A model generated the notes under the pieces. That model was not told where the DNA came from. It saw nothing but the letters and a program-made list of their open reading frames with translations, and searched no databases. 64,000 nt of DNA from positions 170,819,955 through 170,883,954 of the forward strand of contig CM051462.1 in the NCBI GenBank assembly GCA_028095005.1, read 5' to 3'. The position numbers and the translations under genes were made by a program. Numbering within the stretch: the first letter of the stretch is position 1; each line of letters begins with the position of its first letter. Source of the DNA: Rhynchospora pubera (lineage: Eukaryota; Streptophyta; Magnoliopsida; Poales; Cyperaceae). This document shows, piece by piece, positions 34,501-45,013 of this stretch.

Positions 34501-37500
34501 GTCAGATGGTGAACCCGGAATCGACGGGTGCACCAGCCTGGCCACAACTGGGTTGTTGACACTGGTCGACCCATCAGAGTATTGCCATTCTTTAACCACC
34601 AGTCTCACTGCCAACTGTCAAACAATTTGTATATATATAATTATATATATTACTATTAGTCTATTACAGAATGCCATTGGTACAAAGAAAATTATAAAGT
34701 GAGAGATAGCGACCTCTCCCATGTTATCGTCCTCAAAAGGAAGCACCATTTCAACTGCTTTCCCAGCCTCCTCTGCATGTCTTGCCACCACCCCAGCATT
34801 GTTACCTATTCCCCAGAATATTGTCGAATCATCCTCCACATACTTCATCTGGCAAAAAAAAACTTATATAAATAAAAATATATATACACGAGGAGAAAGT
34901 TTAATATGCACTATAGTGCATAGAGCTTTCTATGCACTGCGGACTTTTTCGGGAGTACTTTATAAATTTACAAATCTAATTTAACCAATCTAATCTACAT
35001 ATTGAAATCTCATAGCAAACCAAATTTTACAATTTTTGAGATTTTATTACTATTTTTTTTCGAATTTTTTAAAACATACCATTTTTGGAATATTGTAAAT
35101 AGTATAACATTCCAAAAATGGCATGTTTTAAAAAATTCGGAAAAAATAGTAATAAAATCTCAAAAATTGTAAAATTTGGTTTGCTATGAGATTTCAATAT
35201 GTAAATTAGATTTGTCAATTTACAAAAATACCCCCGAAAAAGTCCGCGCTTTCTATGCACTATGAGCACCAAAGATTCTCAGAATGCAGGATATAAAAAA
35301 TGTGGTAAGTGTTATGGGAATTAGAACATCATGTACAACCCTAAAAAAGTCAGAAATAATGTCCCACAATTTCTCAGAAGTCAGAACACAGGAGATATAG
35401 CATGGTACAGGAAAAGTTCAAAGAAGTTGCAAAAACACTCTCACCCCGACTGTTTTCTCCATAGAATGAGAGGTAGTTCGGTCTACTTTTTCAAAAAGAA
35501 AAAGAAAAAATGATGGCAGATTAAGTGATACATTCATGTGATAATAAAGGTTGTATGGAAACAACTTCTGTTCTTACTAAAACATTCTTATAAGAAACAT
35601 GTGGGCAATGTCATACCATTATATCACAGCGGGTCAAGTAGTTGAACTTGACACCAGCGGAATCCAACTCGTACAATGTAAATTTTATTGAACCGGACTC
35701 GCCATGCAAAACCATATTAAATGTGGAATTCCATGTTGGGTCTGGACCCTCCCCCATGCTCGTTTTCCTCATTAACTCGCCAATTTCTACTTCCACAACT
35801 GTCTGTAAGTGAGTACCACTGCTTGACTTCAAAGGACTTTCGTTACCATTGCTTCTTGTGTTGTTACTTCTCAGGTTGGTAGCTGTTTTTATCGTGACTG
35901 AGACTGTGCCACTAACAGGCTTCTTGCGCAAGTTGACAGGCGGCAAAGTGAAGCAGAGACGGCGGGGCTCTACCATTAGCTTTGCTATTGTTTCAGACAG
36001 GAGTTTGACCTAATTAGATTCAATTTCCTATGTCATACATCACTTGATATAAATATTAGAGGAAGCACCAACAAAAACCTAAAAGCATAAAGCATGCCCC
36101 TACAAATTTAGGATTAATTTTGATCCCCGTAAAGCAAAAGAAATATCAATTCCAAGCGAAATTTCTCCTTTCCTGATAAAGTGTGGAAAGCATATGTCCC
36201 TTTTCGATTGCCAGTTGCCTAATAAGTAAATGGAGGCAAAACGGCAATTTGATAACTTTTCTGACAAAATTCAAGTCACGCATGCAGTCACCCCATTCTA
36301 GGAGAATACGAGACATAGATATCCCATGAGACCATTCAACAACTCCCCCCCCCCACCCCCCCAACACCATCACCAGGTGGCTTTCAATGCCTTTACATTC
36401 CCAACAGTACTTAACTGAAGCAGGAAGCATCCAGACAGTTTAGTGTAAATCATAAAGTTGTCTGTGTACTAAAAATCTACCCATGCATCCGTCGTTCTGA
36501 CTAAAATACAGTCACATGCTCATTCTAAACCATGGAGACCCCCCCCCCCCCTCCCCCAATTCCCCAAACCCACAAACTAAATTGGAAAAATTAAGTCATT
36601 AAACAAAACTACTGAAAAGAAACATACCAGCCATGAAGATACACCAGGAAATTCAGTCGATGGAAGAGATTGGCCATTGCCCCCTCCAAATGCAACATTA
36701 ATTCTGACCTCAGGAGCTGACTCGAATGAATAGAGAACTGCTTGACCATCAAGTATTGGTCTCAGGAGCAACTTCAAAGGAAAATAAATTGAACTTATCC
36801 ATATTAACAAGGTTTATTCAATAAACATAGAGACACCAATCTAACATAATTTAGATTTTTCATTTTTTCTTTATTTGTACAATATCATTATGTTGTCTGT
36901 AAGTTCACCATTAGACACCTACTGCCTGAAATGAAGCTAATATTTAGGCGTTTGCACTAATTATCCACCATTTTGTTATGCAAGGTGAGTTCAACCTTTT
37001 AGTATTAATTATTGAAAACTATAGTATTTGCAAGTTATCAACAATACCATTGTGCCCAAGATTAATTTTTGAAATGAAAATTGGAGAAAAATACATAAAG
37101 CATGACTTACATCTCCTTTGATATGAACACTATTTATGACAATGCGGGCTGTGCCTACGAGGGGTTTTCCAAACTTTGCTGAGAACATCACACTCATCTC
37201 ATTTGTGTCCCAACCGAATCCCATTCTCAGCACAGGCTGTTTGCATTTAAATATATAGGATACTCGAAATTAGTGTAAATACCTGGATAATATGTGGTCA
37301 ATTTGTAAACAACAGAAGATCCCATCAAGCAATTTGAGTAAATATGGACAACAAATATAATCCTGCTTCTGATGAAAACAAACAGATAGAGGAATTGGTT
37401 TCCATGTCCATGTTTTGATCAATGAGCTATTGTCCATTCCTTTTATTAGGATAGTTTTTTTTCTTGATTAAACCATGCATTTTGGTTATGGTTAAAAGAT

Positions 37501-38896
37501 TGCATGGACCAAAAGTAGCATAGTTGGTAAATGCAATAAATTTATGGGGGTTTAACAAAAGCCTAAATTTATTTTCAACAAGAAATGAAAATTGAAGCTA
37601 ACCTGGTCACCTGCAGTAATCCAGTGGACACCATTCTGACCTAAGGATGGAGGGCAGGAGCCCAATGTTAACTCTTGCAATTCTATCTTCTCCTGGAATG
37701 ATTACAGTTACAAGTAAATCTTTGTTCTCACAAGTCACAACACAAATAGGATCAACAATAAAAAAAAAATCACAATAAGAAGTACGTACAATTAATTTGG
37801 GCCTTTTATTCTTCAAGCGTCTCTGTGATCAAATATAAAAACAGTGAGTAATAGAGTATTCTGACAAATTACCATAAGTTCACATATGCCCTTCCACAAT
37901 AATTTGAATATTTGACACTATAAAGCAGGAAACTGATCCAAATTACAAATCTGTCTTTTGAGACATACCAAACAATTCTTCTTTCTCCACCTCTTGTGTA
38001 GAGATAAAAAGTGACATAGAGGAGTATGAGAGTAGTCCATTAAAAGGTTGGGCACCAATGTATATTGTCGTCTTTGTCAGAAAATACAAGTGATTAGGAG
38101 TGCAAATACATTATTTTTGGAGCTTTACCGGGATTCATATGAAATTGATCATATTTATAAAATATATATGCACATGTCATGGTTGAACTTGAACGTTGAG
38201 CATATAGCTGATGAGAAATTGCGAAATTTGAAAAGGAAGAGGAAAGCAAAAGTGTTTTGGGATATTTACCTCTACAGTAGAGAATAAGGACCTGGAGAGT
38301 TTAGGCTCAAAGTAGTTAGGCCAAATTTCCATAAAAAGCTTGTTGGTCCATGTGCAGGGCTCTATGGGTGTGGTAGGCTTCAAAAGAAAGACTCAATTCA
38401 ATCCTTGTTTTTTTTCACTTTTTTGTTTTCCTCTTTTAAACAGTAGTTTGTACAACTAATTTTAGTAATAATTGAGTCAATTATTATTTAGAAAAAAAAA
38501 AAAAAGAGAAAGGAAAGATATATACTGCAGTGAATAATACGAGGCGCTCCCATTTTGAATTCAAATCATCGATGAGGATGCGGCGCTGAAACCTGCCATA
38601 CTGTGCAAAAAGATAGTTATGATTGAGTGGTCTTTCTTTCTTTCTTTGTTTCTATAGGAAAGAAATGAAAAGAGAAAAGGAAGTTAGGAAGCAGTAACGA
38701 GAATGGTGGCCCAGACGGCAGCAGCAAGGGGGACCCAGTTGGAGAAGGGAAGGAGCCAGCGCTCGAGGGCCCAGGCGAAGAGAAAGAGGGGGATGAGGAA
38801 GGGCAGGAGCGGCCTATCATACATAACCATCACCTGGTTTATTAAAGAGATGGCCTCCTTTGCCTTTATCAGCGGCCGATGCCTCTTCTTCGCCAT
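31593..38896 (-). CDS. NTMC2T3: SMP/C2-domain membrane tether, NTMC2T3/SYTF type (14 exons, 815 aa)
   Basis: Exons on the minus strand: 38896-38699, 38600-38526, 38377-38270, 37822-37790, 37692-37603, 37236-37111, 36771-36628, 36009-35617, 34848-34714, 34614-34390, 33638-33366, 32896-32759, 32441-32148, 31808-31593. All junctions are GT-AG and every intron is phase 0. Residues 29-65 form a hydrophobic hairpin-like anchor (PLLPFLIPLFLFAW); about 95-275 is an SMP lipid-transfer domain (EIWPNYFEPKLS, GTARIVINSVHIKGD, FPGVSSWL); C2-like domains follow at about 285-420, 477-590 and 608-735; 745-800 is a charged coiled coil. Family knowledge: extended-synaptotagmin relatives tether the ER to other membranes. 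The middle C2 has KEKSG in place of an Asp loop, while the last keeps DLVAADISGTSDP, so calcium binding, if any, is likeliest there. It matches the full length of the Arabidopsis SYTF-type protein as I recall it. Introns hold MITE and SINE pieces. Confidence 0.93.
33915..33968 (+). mobile_element. SINE 3'-end fragment (Au-like)
   Basis: cctaccccaacttgtttgga followed by a gtttttgttgttg tail, the conserved 3' end of plant Au-type SINEs. It lies in intron 10 of the NTMC2T3 gene (34389-33639), opposite to the direction of transcription. Confidence 0.7.
34905..35262. mobile_element. Foldback MITE in intron 8 of NTMC2T3
   Basis: Two arms of roughly 170 bp are inverted copies (ctatgcactgcggactttttc on the left; gaaaaagtccgcgctttctatg on the right; both with caaaaattgtaaaatttggt-type interior) around a short centre at about 35095. 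Transcribed with the gene, it would fold into a long hairpin. No confident target duplication was found. Confidence 0.75.
36339..36556. repeat. Two poly-C tracts in intron 7 of NTMC2T3
   Basis: C-runs at about 36345-36361 (interrupted by one A) and 36540-36556 (interrupted by one T). On the transcribed strand they are G-runs. Confidence 0.9.
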
Positions 38897-39635
38897 CGGA
38901 ATCTTCCCTCTCTCTTTTACTGTTGCTTTTACTTGTAAAATTAAAGCAAATTAATTAAGAGGAGAAGATGCTATGAGATGAGATGCCTCTTAGTTAATTA
39001 TTTATTTATTCATTTCCCCCCAGCCAGACCCACACAGACTGACTTTCTAGAACTAAGCGATCAAACATTTGAACTCTCTCTCTGTCTCTCTCCGTGTGTT
39101 CTAGACATCTTAGAATACGAACGAGACAAAAGGAAAGGAAAACAGACCCCACTGGCGAAGGATTTTTTTTTTTTACAATAAAAAAGAGGATCGAACAAGG
39201 AGATGACAAAACTAAGAAAAGAATCGGAAAGTCGCCCTTCGCCACTTCGCCAGACAAGTGGGAATAAGTGGGCCGGCCCCACTCCTCAGTTCACATGGAC
39301 CACATCCAGTCACACAGACAGAGTCGCACCACGGACCACGCCATTTGCCTTTTGATTACTGTTTGCGTACTAGCGCAGGCAGGCAGCATAGAAAAGAAAA
39401 CGAAAAAGAGAAACGAGGAAAGCGGTTGCTCGCCTCTTTTGACCCTTCGTTATAAGGTTCTTGTATCCTCTGCAATTGTCTTATTGCACATTTGAAGGAT
39501 CCTAGTTTGACCATCATTATACCTTTCAATTTCATACCGTTTCAACATTTTCGTTCCGTTCGAAAGATGAAATAGGTTTTGTTTTCAGAAATAAAACGGG
39601 AATGGAACTGAAATTTATAAACATAAGTGAAACGA
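38897..39635. other. Upstream region of NTMC2T3
   Basis: No TATA box stands out. It holds CT-rich sequence at 39073-39098 and GC-richer DNA to about 39450. Open frames here on both strands are short and overlap. Confidence 0.45.
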
Positions 39636-39644
39636 AATACAAAA

Positions 39645-40074
39645 GAGCAAGGTTCCGGTGCCACAGTTTTTTGGTGCCACAAATGCCACACTTTCCTTTT
39701 TATTTTAAATATCAATAATTTTAAATATAATCGTCCGATCCAAACCGTTGATCTTGTTCATTTTAATAACGGATGCATTGTCATAAAATTTTATAATTTT
39801 TTAAATTTATTTGGTACTTGATCAAAAGGTGAAAAATGAACGGATCAAAATAACTAAAATAGATTCATTCTAATATGTCAATTTTTCAACATCTTTATCA
39901 AGTATCAAATAAGCTTTAAAAATTATGAAATTTTAGTACAACGCATCCGTCGTTAAAATGAACAAGATCAACGGTTTGGATTGAACGATTATATTTTAAT
40001 TTTTTGACATTTAAAATAAAAAAGGAAAGTGTGGCATTTGTGGCACAAAAAAGTGTGGCACCGGAACCTTGCTC
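39645..40074. mobile_element. Mutator-like foldback MITE with perfect 9-bp duplication
   Basis: Inverted ends GAGCAAGGTTCCGGTGCCAC on both strands; arms of about 200 bp are near-identical inverted copies, including TTTGGTGCCACAAATGCCAC-type repeats. AATACAAAA flanks both sides (39636-39644 and 40075-40083), the 9-bp size of Mutator-like elements. No transposase. Confidence 0.9.
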
Positions 40075-40109
40075 AATACAAAAATAAGCTGAAATCAATA
40101 GAAAAAAAA

Positions 40110-40267
40110 GGCTCCGTTTGGATAAGTGTGGGAAGAAGAGAAGAAGGGAAAAAGTGGAAAGAAGTATTGGGAAGTGTGTAACTTTGTGAAGAGTTTGGAT
40201 TGTTTATAATGTTTTTTTCTTTTTTTTTCTTCTTCTTCTTCTTTCTTCCAACGATCCAAACGCACCC
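40110..40267 (+). mobile_element. MITE, family A copy 4
   Basis: Ends GGCTCCGTTTGGATAAG / CGATCCAAACGCACC; core TGTAACTTTGTGAAGAGTTT shared with family A. It lies only about 36 bp from the Mutator-like MITE, and its right half is a TTC/TCT-rich run. Confidence 0.75.
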
Positions 40268-41559
40268 CAAACTATACTAAATGTTTATTCATTTTTGAGT
40301 CCAAAGTTGAATCCAAAATTTCAAATCGTTATGGGATAAGGCCGACAATGGATGGTGTCGATAGATGTAATGGTATACCTTTTGCTCCCTCTATATTTTG
40401 TGTTTCATTTCTTGTAAAAAAAAATGCAAAGTTCACAATTGTAATATTTTCTAAGATGTGAGAAAATATCTTCAAGTAGCAGATTAAAAGGAGCGCCACC
40501 AAGCGGGAGCCCACTTACGGTCTGTGTCTGGTGTGTACAAGTGGTATGTGTTAGATGGTTTGAGTGCATCAGTTAGCGACTTAGTTAGCTCCTTGTTAAT
40601 GTATATAATATTACTGTATGTTTGTTTGTTTTTTTTTTTTTTCTGTGCTGTGGCTTAGGAATTATCATTATATTAGTACAGAAATCAATCCATATAATTT
40701 TGATGGCCATAGACTTAACAATGCTTTGTTGCCTGGGTATTGTTTGAAGTTAATATATGATCACAAGAGGTCCGATGACATTAACAAGGGGAGTTATTTG
40801 ATGCAAAGCTGGATAATTAGAGGTCAAATGATCCCCTAAATCAAATCTCCTGAGCTCTATCAACTGAAGAAAATTGTAAAAGTTTTGCTTTCTTCTGTTT
40901 GAAGGATAACAAGAAATAAATTTTTCACTGAGATGTTAACATAGTTAAGTATCTGCGGATATAATAACTTGATAATAAGTGCCTATGAAGTCGAGGAACA
41001 TTTGACAGATTAATTTGAGAAGTTAAGAAAAAGAATTATTTAATTTTGCAAACCGTCAAAAGTGTCTATCCATTCCTTACCTGAAATTGGACAACATACA
41101 CGTGCTTCTCATTTCCTCATTTTTCCTGAATTCTCACCACCTAGAGTTACTGCAATTTCCCAGTACTAGGGTTACTGCAACATACACGTACTGCAATGTT
41201 TCCTGAGTTTTGGAGGTTTTCTAATTTTTTTGGTTAGGTTGTAGCTTCGGTTTTTCTTTCACCTTTCTTTCTACTTTTTCCGACTCTTGTACAGTTTTCC
41301 TTATCAATGAAATTTTGTTAGTTAGCAATCGCCAACCGGCCCTCAAAAATATTATTTTTTCTGAAACTACTGCGATTAAAAATCTGAGAACACAATAAAT
41401 ATGACATTAAAAACATGTCCTATTCCTACTAAAACTCATGGACTTATATTAGATAACTTCATAATAACCACATATAATCACTAACAAAATACCAGTAGGA
41501 ACACCATCAAGCAAGAGTGCACACAGCCTCACCACATGTGCCCACGCAAAAGCAACACC
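40268..41559. other. Intergenic region and 3' flank of the TIC20-like gene
   Basis: No gene recognised; the 73-codon plus-strand frame at 40618-40839 has no recognisable motif. Confidence 0.5.
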
Positions 41560-42696
41560 TTAAAAATTCAACAATTTTGGATCTGCGTGTATATATGCAG
41601 CATCCGACAAGAAAGGAACATCATGATATGTCCCGTTAAGTGCACACCTCATGCACTCGAACACCGTGTATGCCTGAGAAAATGCAAAGGCAATCCAGAA
41701 ATACACCATGAACTGGCTTTTATATGCAATTCGAGGCAGCCAGTTACAGGCAGTTGCAAGAGCCTGAAATCCTGTGTCAAGCAATAAGGCCATCACCACA
41801 TGAAACCTCAAAAAGTGCGGCCACTCCTTCCTTCGTACCACTAAGAAGTACATCCCCATGAACAAGGTTATGATGAGCCAGCTGGGCATCAGACCCATTG
41901 TATCAAGAAATGGGTTTGCAAGAAACTCGTAGTTTTGTAGAACAGGGTGGAGGTGGTACACAGCATCAGCATATTGCCAAACATTGTGGAGGGGTAAGAG
42001 GTAAGGCACAGCAGCTATGGTTCGCAACCACCATTTCGGCTTGGCAGTGAGTTTTGGGTGGGTAAAAGAGCTCTTGAATGCTGCACAGACGACTGTGCTT
42101 CTGAAACTGTGGATACCATTTTTTCTCAACAAGGCAGGGGAAGCTGAACTGCCTGAATTGAGATACAAGTGCTATCAAATTTACCAAATAATACTAATAG
42201 GAGAAATATTAAATTTCTGTTTTAATTCAACCTTTAAAGTTTACCCTTAAAATAATTGTGGTAATTATTTTAAGATTTTTGCTTGCCAGGATAACAAAGA
42301 TACATGAATATTTTTTTTCCTTTTTGATGGCCAAGCTGGGCATCAAACCCATGGTGTCCATAAATGGGTTTAGCATCAAACTCATGCTGCACAGTAATGT
42401 CTTTCAACAAACCAGATTCTTATTTTTTGTTATTTTTGGTTTTCAATTGGTTTCTAATGTAGTTTAGCAACAACAATACATTTATCTTTTTCTTAGGAAG
42501 ATGAAGTACAGCTAAAATGCATACCAGTTGAGAAAAGGGGGCTTCTTTCTTGGCAAGGAACAGAAATACGTGGAAACTTTGGAGATGGTGCACGAAAGAA
42601 AGTACAGCTATGAGGTGATCTCAAATTACTGTCCTTTACACGGGGAGACGCCCGTGATTGTAGAATTGTTGTCGGTGAACAGTGAAGCAAAACCAT
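41560..42696 (-). CDS. TIC20: TIC20-type protein import translocon subunit (2 coding exons, 254 aa)
   Basis: Coding exons 42696-42525 and 42152-41560, joined in phase 1. Residues 1-60 are Ser/Pro/Arg-rich without acidic runs, a plausible chloroplast transit peptide. After KPKWWLRT comes the TIC20 domain with four hydrophobic segments, including YADAVYHLHP, PSWLIITLFMGMYFLVV, RRKEWPHFLRFHVVMALLLD and FWIAFAFSQAYTVFECMRCAL, ending near PFLSDAAYIH. Family knowledge: TIC20 forms part of the protein channel of the inner plastid envelope; the details fit the TIC20-IV branch better than TIC20-I, by recall only. A 3' splice site (TTTCTCAG) immediately before the ATG and a donor GTCAAG|GTAAAT at 43344/43343 suggest a separate 5' UTR exon near 43344-43420. 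Confidence 0.92.
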
Positions 42697-43343
42697 GCTG
42701 AGAAACTAAAAAAACACTAGCATTTGAAGGTCTGCAAATCACAAAACAATGAAACAAAAGACATTATTAAGCAATGTTCCTGCAGTGAGGATATCAAAGT
42801 GGAATCAAGAGTTATCAGCAATATTATAGACTACTATACAAATATTGAAAGATCTCACAAAGAATTTAGCATGGTTTTCAAATAATTCTGCCCAAAAATA
42901 AAATATAAGTAATTGAGTGAGATAATGCCATGACTGGTAAGAAGAAGGACATAAATGTCTGAGCAATTCAGGAGGCTAGATTGGAGTTGCATCTCTCTCA
43001 GGGATTATAAGCAGGTGACTTAATTATATAATAAAACTAACCAGAAAACTTAACCAAAATCCCAAAATGCAGATAAAGTAGAAAGGGGCTACCTGTAAAT
43101 TTTGGGAGCAGTTTTTTCCGCAACATGTTGGACACTAAGTAAATAATTTTTAAAACCAAAAAAGGTTACCAAACCCATTACTGTTTAATTAAAATTATAA
43201 AGTTCATCCTGGGTGTCAAAGTAAAGGTCCTTATTACTTCTTAAACAAACGAGGTCAATTTTGTAAGCATAAACCCTAGCCTTGTTAGTATGTGAAGCAA
43301 TCTATTAGGCAGTTGGAACAAAAAGGGATGAGCATTTACCTTG

Positions 43344-43420
43344 ACGTTGTCTCCACTGAAACGAGAGAGAGAATCAGAGAGTCCGACGGAGGGGGGGAGA
43401 CAGAGAGAGAGAGAGCGCCA
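43344..43420 (-). other. Probable 5' UTR exon of the TIC20-like gene
   Basis: It ends at GTCAAG|GTAAAT; the matching acceptor TTTCTCAG stands directly upstream of the ATG at 42696. The start is set by a TATA-like element at 43460-43451 and is approximate. Confidence 0.5.
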
Positions 43421-43449
43421 GAGGCCTCGCGATGGGGCGAGAAAAAGAC

Positions 43450-43503
43450 AATATATAATGAAGAGATTGGTACAGATACTAATATCGCCAGCCCAGCCCA
43501 ATA
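43450..43503 (-). promoter_or_regulatory. Core promoter of the TIC20-like gene: TATA box and two site II motifs
   Basis: On the minus strand TTGGGCTGGGCTGGC (43502-43488) contains two overlapping TGGGCT site II elements, common in plant housekeeping and organelle-protein promoters; CATTATATATTG (43460-43449) follows about 30 bp downstream as a TATA box. Confidence 0.55.
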
Positions 43504-43529
43504 GGTACGGACTCCAGCCCCACTTCGTG

Positions 43530-44204
43530 TAGGGCTGAAAACGGTAGCCGTTTCAATCGTTCTTTCGTTTCGTTTCGTTTCGTCCTGAACGGAATAGTAA
43601 CGGATTAGGATTTTAGTTTCGTTTAAGGAACGGAACAACTAACGCAAATAGAAATATTGTTTCGTCTTAAAATGGAACGATTAGTGAAACTGGTACGTTT
43701 CGTGGTCGTTTATTTCGCGCATTTCGTCTAAAAATTTTTTCATGGTTTTATTATTAGATTGCAGAGGACCTCAGCGGAGAGATCGAGGGAGAAACGAGTA
43801 AAATTAGATTTCTGCAGCGTCGTTCCCGTCATTTATTCGCCGAACACAGTCACATCTATCTCTCTCTCTTTTGCACCACCTAGTACAATCGCCGTCGAGA
43901 GCGAGAGGTGATGATGGTGCCTCCTCCTCCTTTCCCGCTTGACCTAACCTGTCATTTTTCTATCTCTGTTTCATAGAAAATGCAGAATAGTTTATTTTTT
44001 TGCATCTTAATAAAAATGCAAAACGGTTAAGTAGTCAAAGACGGTTATAACCGTTTTGATCGTTCCCATCAACAAAACGATCAACGCAACACGTGTTAAA
44101 CAGATGCAACAATAAACGCAATAAGTATAAAAATTTCGTGCATCAATGCAACGGTTAACGAAAATGACCACTTTCGTGGTCGTTTTCCACGTTATGCACC
44201 CCTA
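43530..44204. mobile_element. Non-autonomous hAT element in the TIC20-like promoter
   Basis: Ends TAGGGCTGAAAACGG / CGTTATGCACCCCTA with 8-bp duplications ACTTCGTG on both sides (43522-43529, 44205-44212). It carries a (TTTCG)n run (43561-43583) and repeated AACGG / CGTTT motifs. No transposase. It starts about 27 bp upstream of the site II motifs. Confidence 0.9.
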
Positions 44205-45013
44205 ACTTCGTGTTGTTCTTACCATACGTTACACATTTTTTTTACTAATCTTACTACTTTCTCTCATTCAGACTTCGCTGCCCTTTGCTAATTATTTTGG
44301 GCATGTTTGGAACCCTCACAATAAGTCTTATTCTAGGTTTAGTATGCTATATTTTTATTAATAGGTTTAGTATGCTATATTTTTATTCATAGGTTTAGTA
44401 TGCTATTCTTTCTGTTTTGAAGTAAAAAAAATGAAAAGAACTGTGTACAGTGTACAACTTTCAAGTAAAAAAAAAACATGATCTGAAAATAGTTGTGCAA
44501 TTTTTAAATGTTGAAGACCTTTGACAAAAAAAACAAAAGCAATTTTAAAATCTTCGACCTGGGGAAAATTATATTATTGTGCTACAAAAGGATCTCTCCA
44601 TAGAGAGGGAAAAAAAGGGAAAACACTTTACAATGAGGATAAAATCACATCACTATTTGGAAAACAAAGAAAAACTAAACTGCACGCTTTTCATGTCAAA
44701 CCTTTTAGATAGATTAACTTAAGGGAAAGAAACATAAGGTTAATACAAAACTGTCTGCTTAAAACAACCACACGAAGATCTCCTCATTAATGAGCTGACT
44801 TCCCTATCTGATTATAACCCTGAAAGGGTCAATTTAACCGAGCAACTACACTTTCTGTTAAATTATGTTTCTCTCCCCTTAATCCCAGAACTATCTCTCA
44901 CATTAACAAAGAGCACTTCCTCTCCAGCCACCAAAAACTAACCATTAACAGAGAACTTGCTTTGCATAACAAAACTGCTCTCGTTAACAGCAGCATTTTG
45001 CTTTTATGAACTT
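44205..45013. other. Intergenic region between TIC20-like promoter and TMEM214-like 3' end
   Basis: It contains a three-copy tandem repeat at 44335-44407. The plus-strand frame at 44521-44712 has no recognised domain. Confidence 0.5.
44335..44407. repeat. Tandem repeat, 28-bp unit, 2.6 copies
   Basis: Units start aggtttagtatgctat at 44335, 44363 and 44391; the first two differ by one base. Confidence 0.95.
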
